Shown here one piece after another: positions 36,696 to 44,927 of a stretch of DNA of 64,000 nt. Each line of letters starts with the position of its first letter. Positions within the stretch are counted from its first letter, which is position 1. This stretch comes from Burkholderia ubonensis (GTDB taxonomy: Bacteria; Pseudomonadota; Gammaproteobacteria; Burkholderiales; Burkholderiaceae): positions 1-64,000 of the forward strand of contig NZ_CP013421.1 of the NCBI RefSeq assembly GCF_001718695.1. Reading direction: 5' to 3'. The notes beneath the pieces are model-generated. The model did no database searches. It was not told where the DNA came from and saw only the letters and a list, made by a program, of their open reading frames with translations. A program made the position numbers and the translations under genes.

Positions 36696-37685
36696 ATGTT
36701 TGCGATGATGTTCGACGGCACGACGCCCACGCTGCGCGAGGCGCGCGTGCCGGACCCGTCGCCCGCGGCGGGGCAGTTGCTGATCGACGTGCATGCGTGC
36801 GGCGTGTGCCGCACGGATCTCCACGTCGTCGACGGCGATCTGCCCGACCCCAGGCTGCCGCTGATTCCGGGGCACGAAATCGTCGGCACGGTGGCGGCGC
36901 TGGGCGACGGCGTGACGGGTTTCGCGGTCGGCGACCGGGTGGGCGTGCCATGGCTCGGCGCGACGTGCGGACACTGCGTGTATTGCGCGTCCGGCCGCGA
37001 AAACCTGTGCGACAGCCCCGGCTTTACCGGCTATACGATCGACGGCGGCTACGCGGAGCGCACCGTGGCCGACAGCCGCTATTGCGTGCACCTGCCCGAA
37101 CGCTATTCGGACCTTCAGGCGGCGCCGCTGCTGTGCGCGGGCCTGATCGGCCATCGCACGCTGCGCATGGCGGGCGACGCGCGACGGATCGGCATCTACG
37201 GTTTCGGCGCGGCGGCGCATCTCGTCGCGCAGGTCGCGCGGCTGGAGGGGCGCAAGGTGTTCGCGTTCACGCGGCCCGGCGACGCCGCCGCCCTGCAGCT
37301 CGCGCGCCGGCTCGGCGCGGCATGGGCGGGCGGCAGCGACGAGCCGCCGCCGGAGACGCTCGATGCCGCGCTGATCTTCGCGCCGGTCGGCGCACTCGTG
37401 CCGGCGGCGTTGCGCGCGGTCGACAAAGGCGGCATCGTCGTGTGCGGCGGCATTCACATGAGCGACATCCCGGCCTTCCCGTATGCGTTGCTGTGGGGCG
37501 AGCGCCGCATCGCGTCGGTGGCGAACCTCATGCGTGTGGATGCGGTGGAATTCATGCGGCTCGCCGACGCGATGCCGCTGCGCGTCGAGGCCGTGCGCTA
37601 TGCATTGACCGATGCGAATCGCGCGCTCGACGACCTGCGCGCGGGACGCGTGTCGGGCGCCGCGGTGCTCGGGATGGGCGGGTAA
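36696..37685 (+). CDS. Zinc-dependent alcohol dehydrogenase (MDR superfamily), type 1
   Basis: 329 residues. Catalytic zinc ligands in ACGVCRTDLH and GHEIVG, the four structural-zinc cysteines in CGHCVYCASGRENLC, and a Rossmann segment IGIYGFGAAAHLVAQVARL. Note GFGAAA in place of the usual GxGGLG. The closest style is the YjgB/AdhP-like group that reduces short or aromatic aldehydes. In an anoxia block it could regenerate NAD+ by fermenting aldehydes. AAGGAG before ATG supports the start. Divergent from the Acg-like gene across FNR box J. Confidence 0.9.
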   Translation: MFAMMFDGTTPTLREARVPDPSPAAGQLLIDVHACGVCRTDLHVVDGDLPDPRLPLIPGHEIVGTVAALGDGVTGFAVGDRVGVPWLGATCGHCVYCASGRENLCDSPGFTGYTIDGGYAERTVADSRYCVHLPERYSDLQAAPLLCAGLIGHRTLRMAGDARRIGIYGFGAAAHLVAQVARLEGRKVFAFTRPGDAAALQLARRLGAAWAGGSDEPPPETLDAALIFAPVGALVPAALRAVDKGGIVVCGGIHMSDIPAFPYALLWGERRIASVANLMRVDAVEFMRLADAMPLRVEAVRYALTDANRALDDLRAGRVSGAAVLGMGG

Positions 37686-37726
37686 GCGGTTGAGTGGCCG
37701 AATGGGCCGAGTGGGCCGATTGGTTG

Positions 37727-37748
37727 AACGGCGCCGCGCGCGCCGTTT
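37727..37748 (+). terminator. Weak terminator between convergent dehydrogenase and FNR genes
   Basis: AACGGCGC-CGCGC-GCGCCGTT followed by T; 8-bp stem. Further GC-rich inverted repeats follow before 37811. Confidence 0.45.
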
Positions 37749-37810
37749 CGGTCCGCTCCGAGTGGTTCGGCGCCGTTGGGATCCTCGTGGATCCGTTTGG
37801 CGCCGCGCGC

Positions 37811-38584
37811 TCAGATTTGCCCGAGGCCCGCCGAATCGACGATGCGGATCTGCTTGCCCTGCGCCGCGAGCATGCCCTTGCGCTGGAATTTCGACAGCAT
37901 GCGGCTGACCGTCTCGAGCTTCATGCCGAGATAGCCGCCGATTTCGTCGCGCGTCATCCGTAGCACGAATTCCGCCGACGAATAGCCGCGCGCCTTGAAG
38001 CGCGTGGAAAGGTTCAGCAGGAACGCGGCGACGCGCTGTTCGGCCGTCATCGTGCCGAGCAGCAGCATCAGGCCCGATTCGCGGACGATCTCGCCGCTCA
38101 TCATCTGGTAGACGTGATGCTGCATCGTCCGCACCTCGTGGCACAGCTGTTCGAGCTGGCCGAACGGGATGATGCAGACGGTGCTGTCCTCGAGCGCGAT
38201 CGCGTCGCCGTTGTGACGTCCGGCATGCAGGCCGTCCAGCCCGAGCGGCTCGCCGACGATCTGGAAGCCCGTCACCTGCTCGCCGCCGTCGCGATGCATC
38301 ACGACGGTCTTGAACGAACCGGTCCGCACCGCGTAGATGCTGTGGAACGCATCGCCCGAGCGGTAAAGCGCCTCGCCGCGCTTCACGTGACGCGTCGTGC
38401 AGATCATCGCATCGACGCGCGCGAATTCCTCGGGCGTCAGCGACTGCGGCATGCATACGGTGCGCAGCGCGCAGGACGAACAGCGGGACGCGGTGCGCTT
38501 GGGCTGGTCGGCAGGCTCGACGCGGTGCAGCGGGATGAACGGGCGGGACGGCAGGTTCGTCGCAACATTCGCAATGGTTTGCAT
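37811..38584 (-). CDS. fnr: FNR/Anr-type oxygen-sensing transcriptional regulator
   Basis: 257 residues. Cysteines 35, 38 and 44 (CSSCALRTVC, spacing C-x2-C-x5-C) and Cys137 (ALEDSTVCIIPF) match the four ligands of the oxygen-labile [4Fe-4S] cluster of E. coli FNR (20, 23, 29, 122). The cNMP-type beta-barrel precedes a dimer helix and an HTH whose recognition helix (IGGYLGMKLETVSRMLSKFQ) keeps the E-x2-SR residues that read TTGA half-sites. It should activate the 13 palindromes of this window when oxygen is low. ATG 38584 gives the FNR-like length. A degenerate box (TTGCGCGACGTCAA, 38794-38807) and a TGTAGG-N6-CCTACA palindrome lie upstream. Confidence 0.95.
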   Translation of the reverse strand: MQTIANVATNLPSRPFIPLHRVEPADQPKRTASRCSSCALRTVCMPQSLTPEEFARVDAMICTTRHVKRGEALYRSGDAFHSIYAVRTGSFKTVVMHRDGGEQVTGFQIVGEPLGLDGLHAGRHNGDAIALEDSTVCIIPFGQLEQLCHEVRTMQHHVYQMMSGEIVRESGLMLLLGTMTAEQRVAAFLLNLSTRFKARGYSSAEFVLRMTRDEIGGYLGMKLETVSRMLSKFQRKGMLAAQGKQIRIVDSAGLGQI

Positions 38585-38966
38585 GATCGGCTCCAGTTGG
38601 GGGCAGCGTCGGCCCGCCATCGGGCGGACTCGCGCTGACCGTTGTACCGGCGGCCTTGGTTTCTGCCGCCTTCCTGTGGGGGATGCCCCGCTGACGCGTC
38701 CGGCGAGCCGGGAGACCGCTACGCCGGTCTCCTCGATGCCGCCCATGCTCCGCGAGGCACGTTCAGTGTTTTTGTTGGAATGGAGTATGGATGTTGCGCG
38801 ACGTCAAGGAAATCAGCCGGAATTGAAGATGAGGTAGGCAACGTGGAAGCCGTGTAGGGCGATTCCTACAGGCGTGCGGCGCGTTGCCGCGCGGGTCGCC
38901 GCCGCGGCCTCGGGAGCGGCGCCGTGGCGGAAGGCGCGCGCCGGCGCGGGCGGCCGGCGCCGCCTG
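38585..38966. other. Promoter region of the FNR gene
   Basis: 382 bp, AT-richer at 38760-38860. Contains an imperfect FNR-like sequence at 38794-38807 without a good -10 at the standard distance, and the palindrome at 38853. No gene. Confidence 0.5.
38853..38870. promoter_or_regulatory. Palindrome TGTAGG-N6-CCTACA upstream of the FNR gene
   Basis: 6-bp perfect arms, spacer GCGATT. Sites of the type TAGG-N-CCTA are bound by some NarL-family regulators (NreC). Its right arm CGATTCCTACA recurs at 34094-34104. A candidate link from the NarL-type regulator at 38967 to the FNR gene. Confidence 0.45.
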
Positions 38967-39614
38967 TCAGAGTTCGTCGGAATCATCGAACAGTTTGTGC
39001 CGCATTGCGTAGCGCACGAGCGCCGCTTCGTTCGGCATCTGCATCTTTTCGAGTATGCGGGTCTTGTAGGTGCTGACGGTCTTCACGCTCACGCACAGTT
39101 CGTGCGCGATCTCGGAGATCGACTGGCCGGCCGCCACCCGGCGGAACACGTCGAATTCACGATCGGACAGGCGCTGGTGCGGCAGCATGTCGGCCGGCTC
39201 GTTGAGGCTTTGCGCGAACTGCTCGGCCATCGCGAGGCTCACGTAGACGCCGCCGGCGGCGATCTTGGTCAGCGCAGCGACGAGCTCGGCGCTCGCGCTT
39301 TCCTTGGTCATGTAGCCGGACGCGCCCGCGCGAAACGCGCGCACCGCATACTGCTGCTCCGCGTGCATCGTCAGCACGAGGATATGCAGCGCCGGCCGTT
39401 CCTCCCGGATCTGCTTGATGAGCTCGACGCCGTTGCGCCCGGGCATCGACAGGTCGAGCACCAGCACGTTCGCGTCCGTGCCGCGTATCAGCGCGATCGT
39501 CGATACGCTGTCCTGCGCTTCGCCGGCGACTTCGAAGCCGCTGGCGTTCTGCAGGATGTGGCGCAGGCCTTCCCGTACCAGCGCGTGGTCGTCCGCGAGG
39601 AGTACCTTGATCAT
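38967..39614 (-). CDS. NarL/FixJ-type response regulator
   Basis: 215 residues. A canonical receiver: LLADDHALVREG, phospho-acceptor in LVLDLSMPGRNG, Thr in LVLTMHA and Lys in GYMTKES. LuxR-type HTH: LSDREFDVFRRVAAGQSISEIAHELCVSVKTVSTYKTRI. The overall pattern is close to BvgA/EvgA-like regulators. No kinase is adjacent; the HisKA_3 protein at 14184 is the only one in the block. GGAGGA upstream of ATG 39614. Same strand as the FNR gene, 382 bp before it. Paralogous to the atypical regulator at 28356. Confidence 0.9.
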   Translation of the reverse strand: MIKVLLADDHALVREGLRHILQNASGFEVAGEAQDSVSTIALIRGTDANVLVLDLSMPGRNGVELIKQIREERPALHILVLTMHAEQQYAVRAFRAGASGYMTKESASAELVAALTKIAAGGVYVSLAMAEQFAQSLNEPADMLPHQRLSDREFDVFRRVAAGQSISEIAHELCVSVKTVSTYKTRILEKMQMPNEAALVRYAMRHKLFDDSDEL

Positions 39615-40226
39615 GTCGGCGCGTCCTCCTGCCGGATATCGTTTGCGGCCGGCGCCGCCGGGCGCGTTCGCGCCGTGCGCGGCAGCCGCCGCATTGACCG
39701 GGCGTCGGGCGCATCGCCCGGCTGCGAAGTGCCGATGTGGACAATTTCGCGCCGTCCATCCGAAGCGAGACTCACGAACCGGCGGCGTGATGCGGCCCCG
39801 GATCGCGGCCCGACGGGCGGTAACACGGAAGCACGCGTGCCGCCTCCCGATACGGCAGCGGCGAGGCGGCACGTGCTTGGAAGATGGCGCGCTGCGAGCG
39901 TCCGCGGCGCGGCCGTCGCGGCACGTCGGGCGGGCCGGGCACCGGGCATAACCGGTCCGGCCCTGAAGGCGCGGGGATTCACTGTCATTGCCGTTCATCC
40001 TGACGGAGCGGGTCGTCGGCGGGCTGGCGGCGCGTGGCACGACACGCGGCACCGCCCGGAACTGCGATGTCGTCGGAATTATGCGCGTCACGGTGACGTT
40101 CGCCAATCGGGACCGACGGATACGGGCGCCGCCGTATCTGCTTGACCGGCGTCAATCGCGCGCCGCCGGCCGCGATCAGACTGGCTTCACGAATCCATCG
40201 AATCCGCATGACGGCAGGGAGGCACC
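39615..40226. other. Divergent intergenic region with FNR-type box K
   Basis: 612 bp with no supportable gene; long open frames here are GC-driven. Box K at 40142 is the only recognised element. Confidence 0.5.
40142..40155 (+). promoter_or_regulatory. FNR/Anr-type box K, promoter of the USP gene at 40227
   Basis: TTGACCGGCGTCAA with CAGACT (40177-40182) starting exactly 22 nt downstream. Confidence 0.7.
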
Positions 40227-40697
40227 ATGTATCGAAGAATTTTCGCGGCGCTCGACGGCAGCCGCGGCTCGCGGCTCGCGCTCGACGAGGCGATTTCGCT
40301 CGCGCGCGAGTCGGGCGGCCTCGTCATCGCGATGTGCGTGGTGTCGGATGCGCCGCGGCTCACCGACGTCGACAGCGGATATGTCGAGCAGCGCGACCCG
40401 GCCGGGCTGGATGCGGACAAGGCCGCGATCGCGGTCGCGGACGCCGAAACGGCGTTTCAGCTGTCCGGCGTGCGCGGCATCGCGCAAACGGTCGAAGCGA
40501 ACGGCCAGGACATCTCGGACGTGTTGGCGCGCGCGGCCGCGGAATGCGATGCCGACCTGATCGTGATGGGCACGCACGGGCGTCAGGGCATCCGCCGGGC
40601 GCTGCTCGGCAGCGTCGCGGAAGCATTGCTGCGCGACGCGGACCGGCCGGTGCTGGTGGTACGGGAAGGGCCGGGTGCGGGCGCCGGCATGCTGTGA
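40227..40697 (+). CDS. Universal stress protein, single domain, ATP-binding type
   Basis: 156 residues. MYRRIFAALDGSRGSRLALDEAI at the start and GTHGRQGIRRALLGSVAEALLR near residues 120-141, the G-x2-G-x9-G-S nucleotide-binding motif. Similar in length and plan to the USP at 23561, although the middle portion differs. Monocistronic, converging with the tandem USP at 40758 across a GC-rich hairpin. Confidence 0.93.
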   Translation: MYRRIFAALDGSRGSRLALDEAISLARESGGLVIAMCVVSDAPRLTDVDSGYVEQRDPAGLDADKAAIAVADAETAFQLSGVRGIAQTVEANGQDISDVLARAAAECDADLIVMGTHGRQGIRRALLGSVAEALLRDADRPVLVVREGPGAGAGML

Positions 40698-40722
40698 CGG
40701 CGACGCTTCGTCAAAGGAGAGA

Positions 40723-40747
40723 CGGGCGGCCAGCAGACGGCCGCCCG
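40723..40747. terminator. Hairpin between convergent USP genes
   Basis: CGGGCGGCC-N7-GGCCGCCCG, 9-bp stem; no T-run. Probable bidirectional 3' structure. Confidence 0.45.
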
Positions 40748-40757
40748 GTAGACCCGC

Positions 40758-41591
40758 TCAGTGCGACAGCAGAACCGGCACCGTCATAGTTTCCAGGATG
40801 GTGCGCGTCGCGCCGCCGAGCACGCGTTCGTGCATCCGCGTGTGGCTGTACGCGCCCATCACGATGAGATCCGCATGCAGGTCGCTGGCCCGGTTCAGCA
40901 GCGTCGCTCCCGAGCCGATGTCACCTTCGCGCGGTGTCGTCGAGAACGACGCGCGCACACCGTGGCGCTCGAGGTAGGCGGCGACGTCGACGCCGGCCGG
41001 CGTCTTGTCCGGATCGGGGCGCTTGCGCGCGACCGTTTCGACGTTGACGAACCGCGCGCGCATCAGCAGCGGCATCGCGTCGGCCACCGCCCGCGCGGCC
41101 TCGCGGCCGCCGTCCCACCCGATCAGCACGTTCTCGCCGAGCGTTCGCACGTGGCCCGCGTACGGTACGACGATGACCGGACGTCCGCTGGCCATCACGA
41201 CGTCCTCGACGAAATTACGCGCGACATAGGTCAGACGATCGTCCGGATCGACCTGGCCGAGGACCAGCAGATCGGCGTGGCGCGCATGCAGGATCGCGGC
41301 TTCCGTCGCGTTGCCGGTCGGCGCCCGCCATTCGACGCTGCGCCCCGCGCGTTCGGCCGCGTCGAGGAAGCGCTCCTCCGCCTGCTTGCGGCGCTCCTCG
41401 CACAGCCGCTCGTACACGGCGAGCTTGAGCGGCTCGCTGGGCCGGAACAGCGGCTCGAACAGGTCCTGGCAGACCACGTAGAGACCGATCAGGTGCGCGT
41501 TCCAGCGCTGCGCAAGATCGAGCGCGAGCTTGACGCGTGTATGGCAGCGCTCGCTGTCGTCGAGATGGACGAGCAAGGTCTTGTAGCTCAT
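40758..41591 (-). CDS. Tandem universal stress protein (two UspA domains)
   Basis: 277 residues. First domain MSYKTLLVHLDDSERCHTRVKLAL with a degenerate nucleotide site (LGQVDPDDRLT). Second domain from about 150 (ENVLIGWDGGREAARAV), with GAYSHTRMHERVLGGATRTIL as the glycine motif. Like other tandem USPs (UspE, Rv2005c), only the second half seems able to bind ATP. Its ATG overlaps the stop of the USP upstream (TCAT on the plus strand, 41588-41591), so the two are translationally coupled. AAGGAG precedes the start. Confidence 0.92.
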   Translation of the reverse strand: MSYKTLLVHLDDSERCHTRVKLALDLAQRWNAHLIGLYVVCQDLFEPLFRPSEPLKLAVYERLCEERRKQAEERFLDAAERAGRSVEWRAPTGNATEAAILHARHADLLVLGQVDPDDRLTYVARNFVEDVVMASGRPVIVVPYAGHVRTLGENVLIGWDGGREAARAVADAMPLLMRARFVNVETVARKRPDPDKTPAGVDVAAYLERHGVRASFSTTPREGDIGSGATLLNRASDLHADLIVMGAYSHTRMHERVLGGATRTILETMTVPVLLSH

Positions 41592-42091
41592 GACGGCTCC
41601 TTTTCGGTCGATGCGGTGGCGGTTTCGGCCGGGTGGTTCGATATGCAACCGGCCGGAATCATCAGAACCGGGGTTTTCGCGTGGCGCAGCACGCGCTCGG
41701 CGACGCTGCCGAGCACGAGGCGCCGGAAGCCGCGCCGGCCGTGCGTGCCGAGCACGATCAGATCGGCGCCGATCTCGCCGGCGACCGTCACGATCCGCTG
41801 CGGGATGTCGTCGCCCTCGGGCGCGACGTTCGAGATCTGCGGCGTGCCGGCCACGTTGCGCGCCTTCATGCGCCGGGCTGCGTCGTCGGTGACGCGCAGC
41901 CCTTCTTTGCGGAACGCGTCGATCAGGAGCGACGGATCGTAGCCGTAGGTGTCGTACGCGGGCACCAGGAAATCGACGACGTAGACCGGCGTCAGCCGCG
42001 CACCCATTTGCGCCGCGAGATCCAGGGCGGCGTCGAGCGCGCGGGACGACGTGTCGCTGCCGTCGAGCGCGACCAGGATATGCGAGTACAT
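41588..42091 (-). CDS. Universal stress protein, single domain, ATP-binding type
   Basis: 167 residues. MYSHILVALDGSDTSSRALDAAL and GTHGRRGFRRLVLGSVAERVLR, the intact G-x2-G-x9-G-S motif. The last 18 residues are an extra tail. Promoter: FNR-type box L on the minus strand. Its stop overlaps the start of the tandem USP gene by 4 nt, forming a two-gene operon in which a single- and a double-domain USP are made together. Confidence 0.93.
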   Translation of the reverse strand: MYSHILVALDGSDTSSRALDAALDLAAQMGARLTPVYVVDFLVPAYDTYGYDPSLLIDAFRKEGLRVTDDAARRMKARNVAGTPQISNVAPEGDDIPQRIVTVAGEIGADLIVLGTHGRRGFRRLVLGSVAERVLRHAKTPVLMIPAGCISNHPAETATASTEKEPS

Positions 42092-42150
42092 GGCGGTTCC
42101 CTTGAACGAAGATCGATGCAATCATCATCGGCGCATGCACGCCGGTCGCG

Positions 42151-42164
42151 CTGATCTGGATCAA
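42151..42164 (-). promoter_or_regulatory. FNR-type box L, promoter of the USP pair
   Basis: CTGATCTGGATCAA, one mismatch to the E. coli FNR consensus TTGAT-N4-ATCAA. Minus-strand GATGAT (42129-42124) begins 22 nt away, the same hexamer as for box G. Overlaps the acetate kinase stop codon. Confidence 0.65.
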
Positions 42165-43360
42165 CCGTCGCGATTGCCGCGCAGCACGCGCACCGCCGCG
42201 CGCGCCGCGACCCACGCCTCGTTGGTCGGCTCGACCACGACCGTGACCGCGCTCGCCGCCGCCGACACCACGTGCGCATGGGCCGCATTCGCGCGCGTGT
42301 CCAGCTCGACGCCGAGCCAGCCGAACGCCGCGCAGATCCGCTCGCGCAGTACGGAGGAATGCTCGCCGATGCCGGCCGTGAACACCAGCATGTCGAGGCC
42401 ACCGAGCAGCGCGGCCAGCGCGCCCGCCTCGCGCACGATCCGATGGACATACAGCGCCAGCGCATCGCGCGCCATTGCGTCGCCGGCGGCTTCACGCTCG
42501 AGGAGGACGCGCGGGTCGCCGGAAATGCCCGATACGCCCTTGAGCCCCGACTCGTGATACAGGATCTGTCCGAGCGCGTCGGGCGACAGGTGCCCGACGT
42601 CGAGAAGGTGCAGCACGACACCAGGATCGAGCGTGCCGCAGCGCGTGCCCATCATCAGACCGTCGAGCGCGGAGAAGCCCATCGTGGTTGCGACGCTGCG
42701 CAGCGAGCGCATTGCGCACAGGCTAGCGCCGCTGCCGAGATGCGCGGCGATCACGCGGCCGTGCGCGCGCGTGCCGAAGGCTTCGTCGAGCGCGACGGAC
42801 AGGTAGGCGTAGGACAGGCCATGGAATCCGTAGCGGCGCACGCCCTTGTCGAACCACGCGTGCGGCAACGGCAGCCGTTGCTCGGTGACGGGCAGCGTGC
42901 GATGGAACGCGGTGTCGAACACCGCGACCTGCGGCAGTCCCGGCCATGCCGCTTGCAACGCGGCGATCGCGTCCAGGCAGTGCGGCTGGTGCAGCGGCGC
43001 GAGCGGCGTCAGCGTACGGAGCGCGTCCAGCACGTCGTTGTCGACGAGCACCGGCTCCGCGAAGCGCGCGCCGCCGTGCACGACGCGATGCGCGATTGCG
43101 GCGAGCGTGACGTGGGGCAAGCGTACGCGGATCCACATCGCGACCTGCGCCAGCACGGCGCGGTACGGGTCGCCGGCGCTGAGCGGCAGCGTGCCGTCCC
43201 GATCGGCGTCGAAGCGGATCGCGATGCCGTTGCCGGCCGCGACAGCCTCGCCGTCATGCAACGGCCTGCGCTCGGGATCGCCATGCGGCGGATACGCGAA
43301 TACCGCGAACTTGACACTCGACGAGCCCGCGTTGATCACGAGGATCGCACGCGTACGCAT
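42161..43360 (-). CDS. ackA: Acetate kinase
   Basis: 399 residues, full family length. Landmarks are LVINAGSSSVKF (phosphate 1), IAHRVVHGG, VFDTAFHRTLP, YGFHGLSY, AAHLGSGASLCA, GFSALDGLMMGTRCGTLDPG and FTAGIGEHSSVLRERI. It interconverts acetyl phosphate + ADP and acetate + ATP, giving substrate-level ATP when respiration stops. No phosphotransacetylase gene is in the window, so acetyl phosphate must come from elsewhere (a pta gene, or a phosphoketolase). It lies 8 nt after the tandem USP at 43369, same strand, hence in the FNR box M operon. Confidence 0.95.
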   Translation of the reverse strand: MRTRAILVINAGSSSVKFAVFAYPPHGDPERRPLHDGEAVAAGNGIAIRFDADRDGTLPLSAGDPYRAVLAQVAMWIRVRLPHVTLAAIAHRVVHGGARFAEPVLVDNDVLDALRTLTPLAPLHQPHCLDAIAALQAAWPGLPQVAVFDTAFHRTLPVTEQRLPLPHAWFDKGVRRYGFHGLSYAYLSVALDEAFGTRAHGRVIAAHLGSGASLCAMRSLRSVATTMGFSALDGLMMGTRCGTLDPGVVLHLLDVGHLSPDALGQILYHESGLKGVSGISGDPRVLLEREAAGDAMARDALALYVHRIVREAGALAALLGGLDMLVFTAGIGEHSSVLRERICAAFGWLGVELDTRANAAHAHVVSAAASAVTVVVEPTNEAWVAARAAVRVLRGNRDG

Positions 43361-43368
43361 CGTATCGC

Positions 43369-44208
43369 TCAGTGCGACATCAGGACCGGCAACGTCATCG
43401 ACGCCAGCACCGTGCGCGTCACGCCGCCCATCACGAGCTCGCGCCAGCGCGAATGGCCGTAAGCGCCCATCACGAGCAGATCGGTGCCGGTCTCGTACGC
43501 GCGCGACAGCAGCGTGTCGCCGATCGCGCGGCCGTCGCCCGCATCGATGTCGAGCACGCTCACGTCGCGGGCATGGCGCGCGAGCATCAGCGCGGCATCG
43601 GCGGCCGGAATGCGCATGGCCGCCGCCGCCGAATTGCCGTCGACCACGGCGACGACCGTCGTGCGCTTCGCGTGCTCGATGAAGGGCATCGCGTCGTGGG
43701 CGGCGCGCACGGCCTCGCGGCTGCCGTCCCACGCGACGAGCACGCGCTCGCCGAGCGACGGATACTCGCCCGCATACGGGACGAACAGCACCGGCCTGCC
43801 GGCCGACAGCACGAGATTCTCCGGAAACTGGTCGTCGATGTAGGTGTCCGGATCGTCCGGATCGCCCTGGCCGACGATCACGAGATCGGCCACGCGCGCG
43901 GCGCGCGGCACCGCGACGTTGGCGCGCGCGTCCGCCTCGACCCACGCGGCGTGCACCTTCGCGCGCGCGGTCTCGGCATGGAACAGCCGCTCCAGCGCGG
44001 CGCGGCGTTCGTCGCGCTGCGCGCGATGCTCGCGGAAGTAATCGGCGGACCCGGCCATCACGTAGAACGAAGTCAGTTCCGGCGTATAGACTGCAAACAG
44101 GCCGGTCAGATGCGCGTCGAAACGCCGCGCCAGCCGCAGCGCGAACTCGAGGCGCGAATGCGCGCGCCCGCTCGTATCGAGGTGCACGACGATGCTCTTG
44201 TAGCCCAT
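43369..44208 (-). CDS. Tandem universal stress protein (two UspA domains)
   Basis: 279 residues. First domain MGYKSIVVHLDTSGRAHSRLEFAL, with the half-eroded motif VGQGDPDDPDT. Second domain from about 150 (ERVLVAWDGSREAVRAAHDA) with GAYGHSRWRELVMGGVTRTVL. Paralogue of the protein at 40758. ATG 44208 preferred over the GTG one codon earlier. First gene of an operon with ackA; FNR box M lies about 70 bp upstream. Confidence 0.92.
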   Translation of the reverse strand: MGYKSIVVHLDTSGRAHSRLEFALRLARRFDAHLTGLFAVYTPELTSFYVMAGSADYFREHRAQRDERRAALERLFHAETARAKVHAAWVEADARANVAVPRAARVADLVIVGQGDPDDPDTYIDDQFPENLVLSAGRPVLFVPYAGEYPSLGERVLVAWDGSREAVRAAHDAMPFIEHAKRTTVVAVVDGNSAAAAMRIPAADAALMLARHARDVSVLDIDAGDGRAIGDTLLSRAYETGTDLLVMGAYGHSRWRELVMGGVTRTVLASMTLPVLMSH

Positions 44209-44275
44209 CACGGTCGCTCCATCGACGGTGGATCCGTCAGTGCAATCCAGTCTACGGAGCGGGCTTTCCGCGTGC

Positions 44276-44289
44276 TTGACTCAGATCAA
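44276..44289. promoter_or_regulatory. FNR/Anr-type box M between USP-ackA and the PHB genes
   Basis: TTGACTCAGATCAA. Minus strand: TAGACT (44254-44249) at 22 nt toward USP-ackA. Plus strand: CACAGT (44312-44317) at 23 nt toward the phasin-like gene. A single box could serve two divergent promoters. Confidence 0.7.
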
Positions 44290-44396
44290 CGGGCGCTGCG
44301 CGGCTTGCCCGCACAGTTAGGCGGTCGCGCCGCCGAGGCCACGTACGGGCACCGGGCGCATGCCAACCGATTGACCGGACCGAACGAGGGAAGCCG

Positions 44397-44927
44397 ATGA
44401 GCACCTACGCTTTGACGACACCGATTGACGTTTGCCGCGCGAGCTGCGATCTCGCGCTGCGGATGGCGGCGCTGAACCGCGACTGGCAGCACGAATGGCA
44501 CGCACTGGCGGGCCGGGGCATCGAGCGCGACCGCGACGCGGTGCGCCGGTTGCAGCAGGCGCTCGCCGGCAGCGGCGAATGGACCGCGTTCGGCGAAGCG
44601 AGCCGGCAGGTGATGAGCGATTACGCGCTCGCGAGCGTCGCGCTGTGGCAGGACGCCAGCGAGCTGTCGATGCGTGCGCAGTTCGAGCATGCCGGCGTGT
44701 GGCGTACCTGGCTGCGCGAATACGGCGCGGGTGTGCTGTCGCGCAGTCAGACCGACTGGCTGCCTGACCTGGAGCGGCTCGCCGCCGTCAACGAAGCGAG
44801 CATGCCGTGGGCGGAATGGATGACGGCGCTCGAGCACGGGATCGAGGACGCGACCGACGGCGCACCGACTGCCGTACGCCGCCTGAAGGGCAAGGTCGAC
44901 GCACCGGAGAACGGCCATGGGCGCTGA
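44397..44927 (+). CDS. Phasin-like polyhydroxyalkanoate granule protein (tentative)
   Basis: 176 residues, helical and amphipathic (ALNRDWQHEWHALAGRGIERDRDAVRRL, ELSMRAQFEHAGVWRTWLREYG), without signal or membrane helix. It does not show a strong phasin signature, but size, helical make-up and position, overlapping phaB by 11 nt and followed by phaC, fit a granule-coating phasin or PHA-associated regulator. First gene of the PHB operon behind FNR box M. Confidence 0.6.
   Translation: MSTYALTTPIDVCRASCDLALRMAALNRDWQHEWHALAGRGIERDRDAVRRLQQALAGSGEWTAFGEASRQVMSDYALASVALWQDASELSMRAQFEHAGVWRTWLREYGAGVLSRSQTDWLPDLERLAAVNEASMPWAEWMTALEHGIEDATDGAPTAVRRLKGKVDAPENGHGR

Noticed and set aside
38794..38807. 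TTGCGCGACGTCAA upstream of the FNR gene as a fourteenth FNR box
   Set aside because: Two mismatches in one half-site and no -10 at the common spacing; autoregulation through it is possible but not supported.
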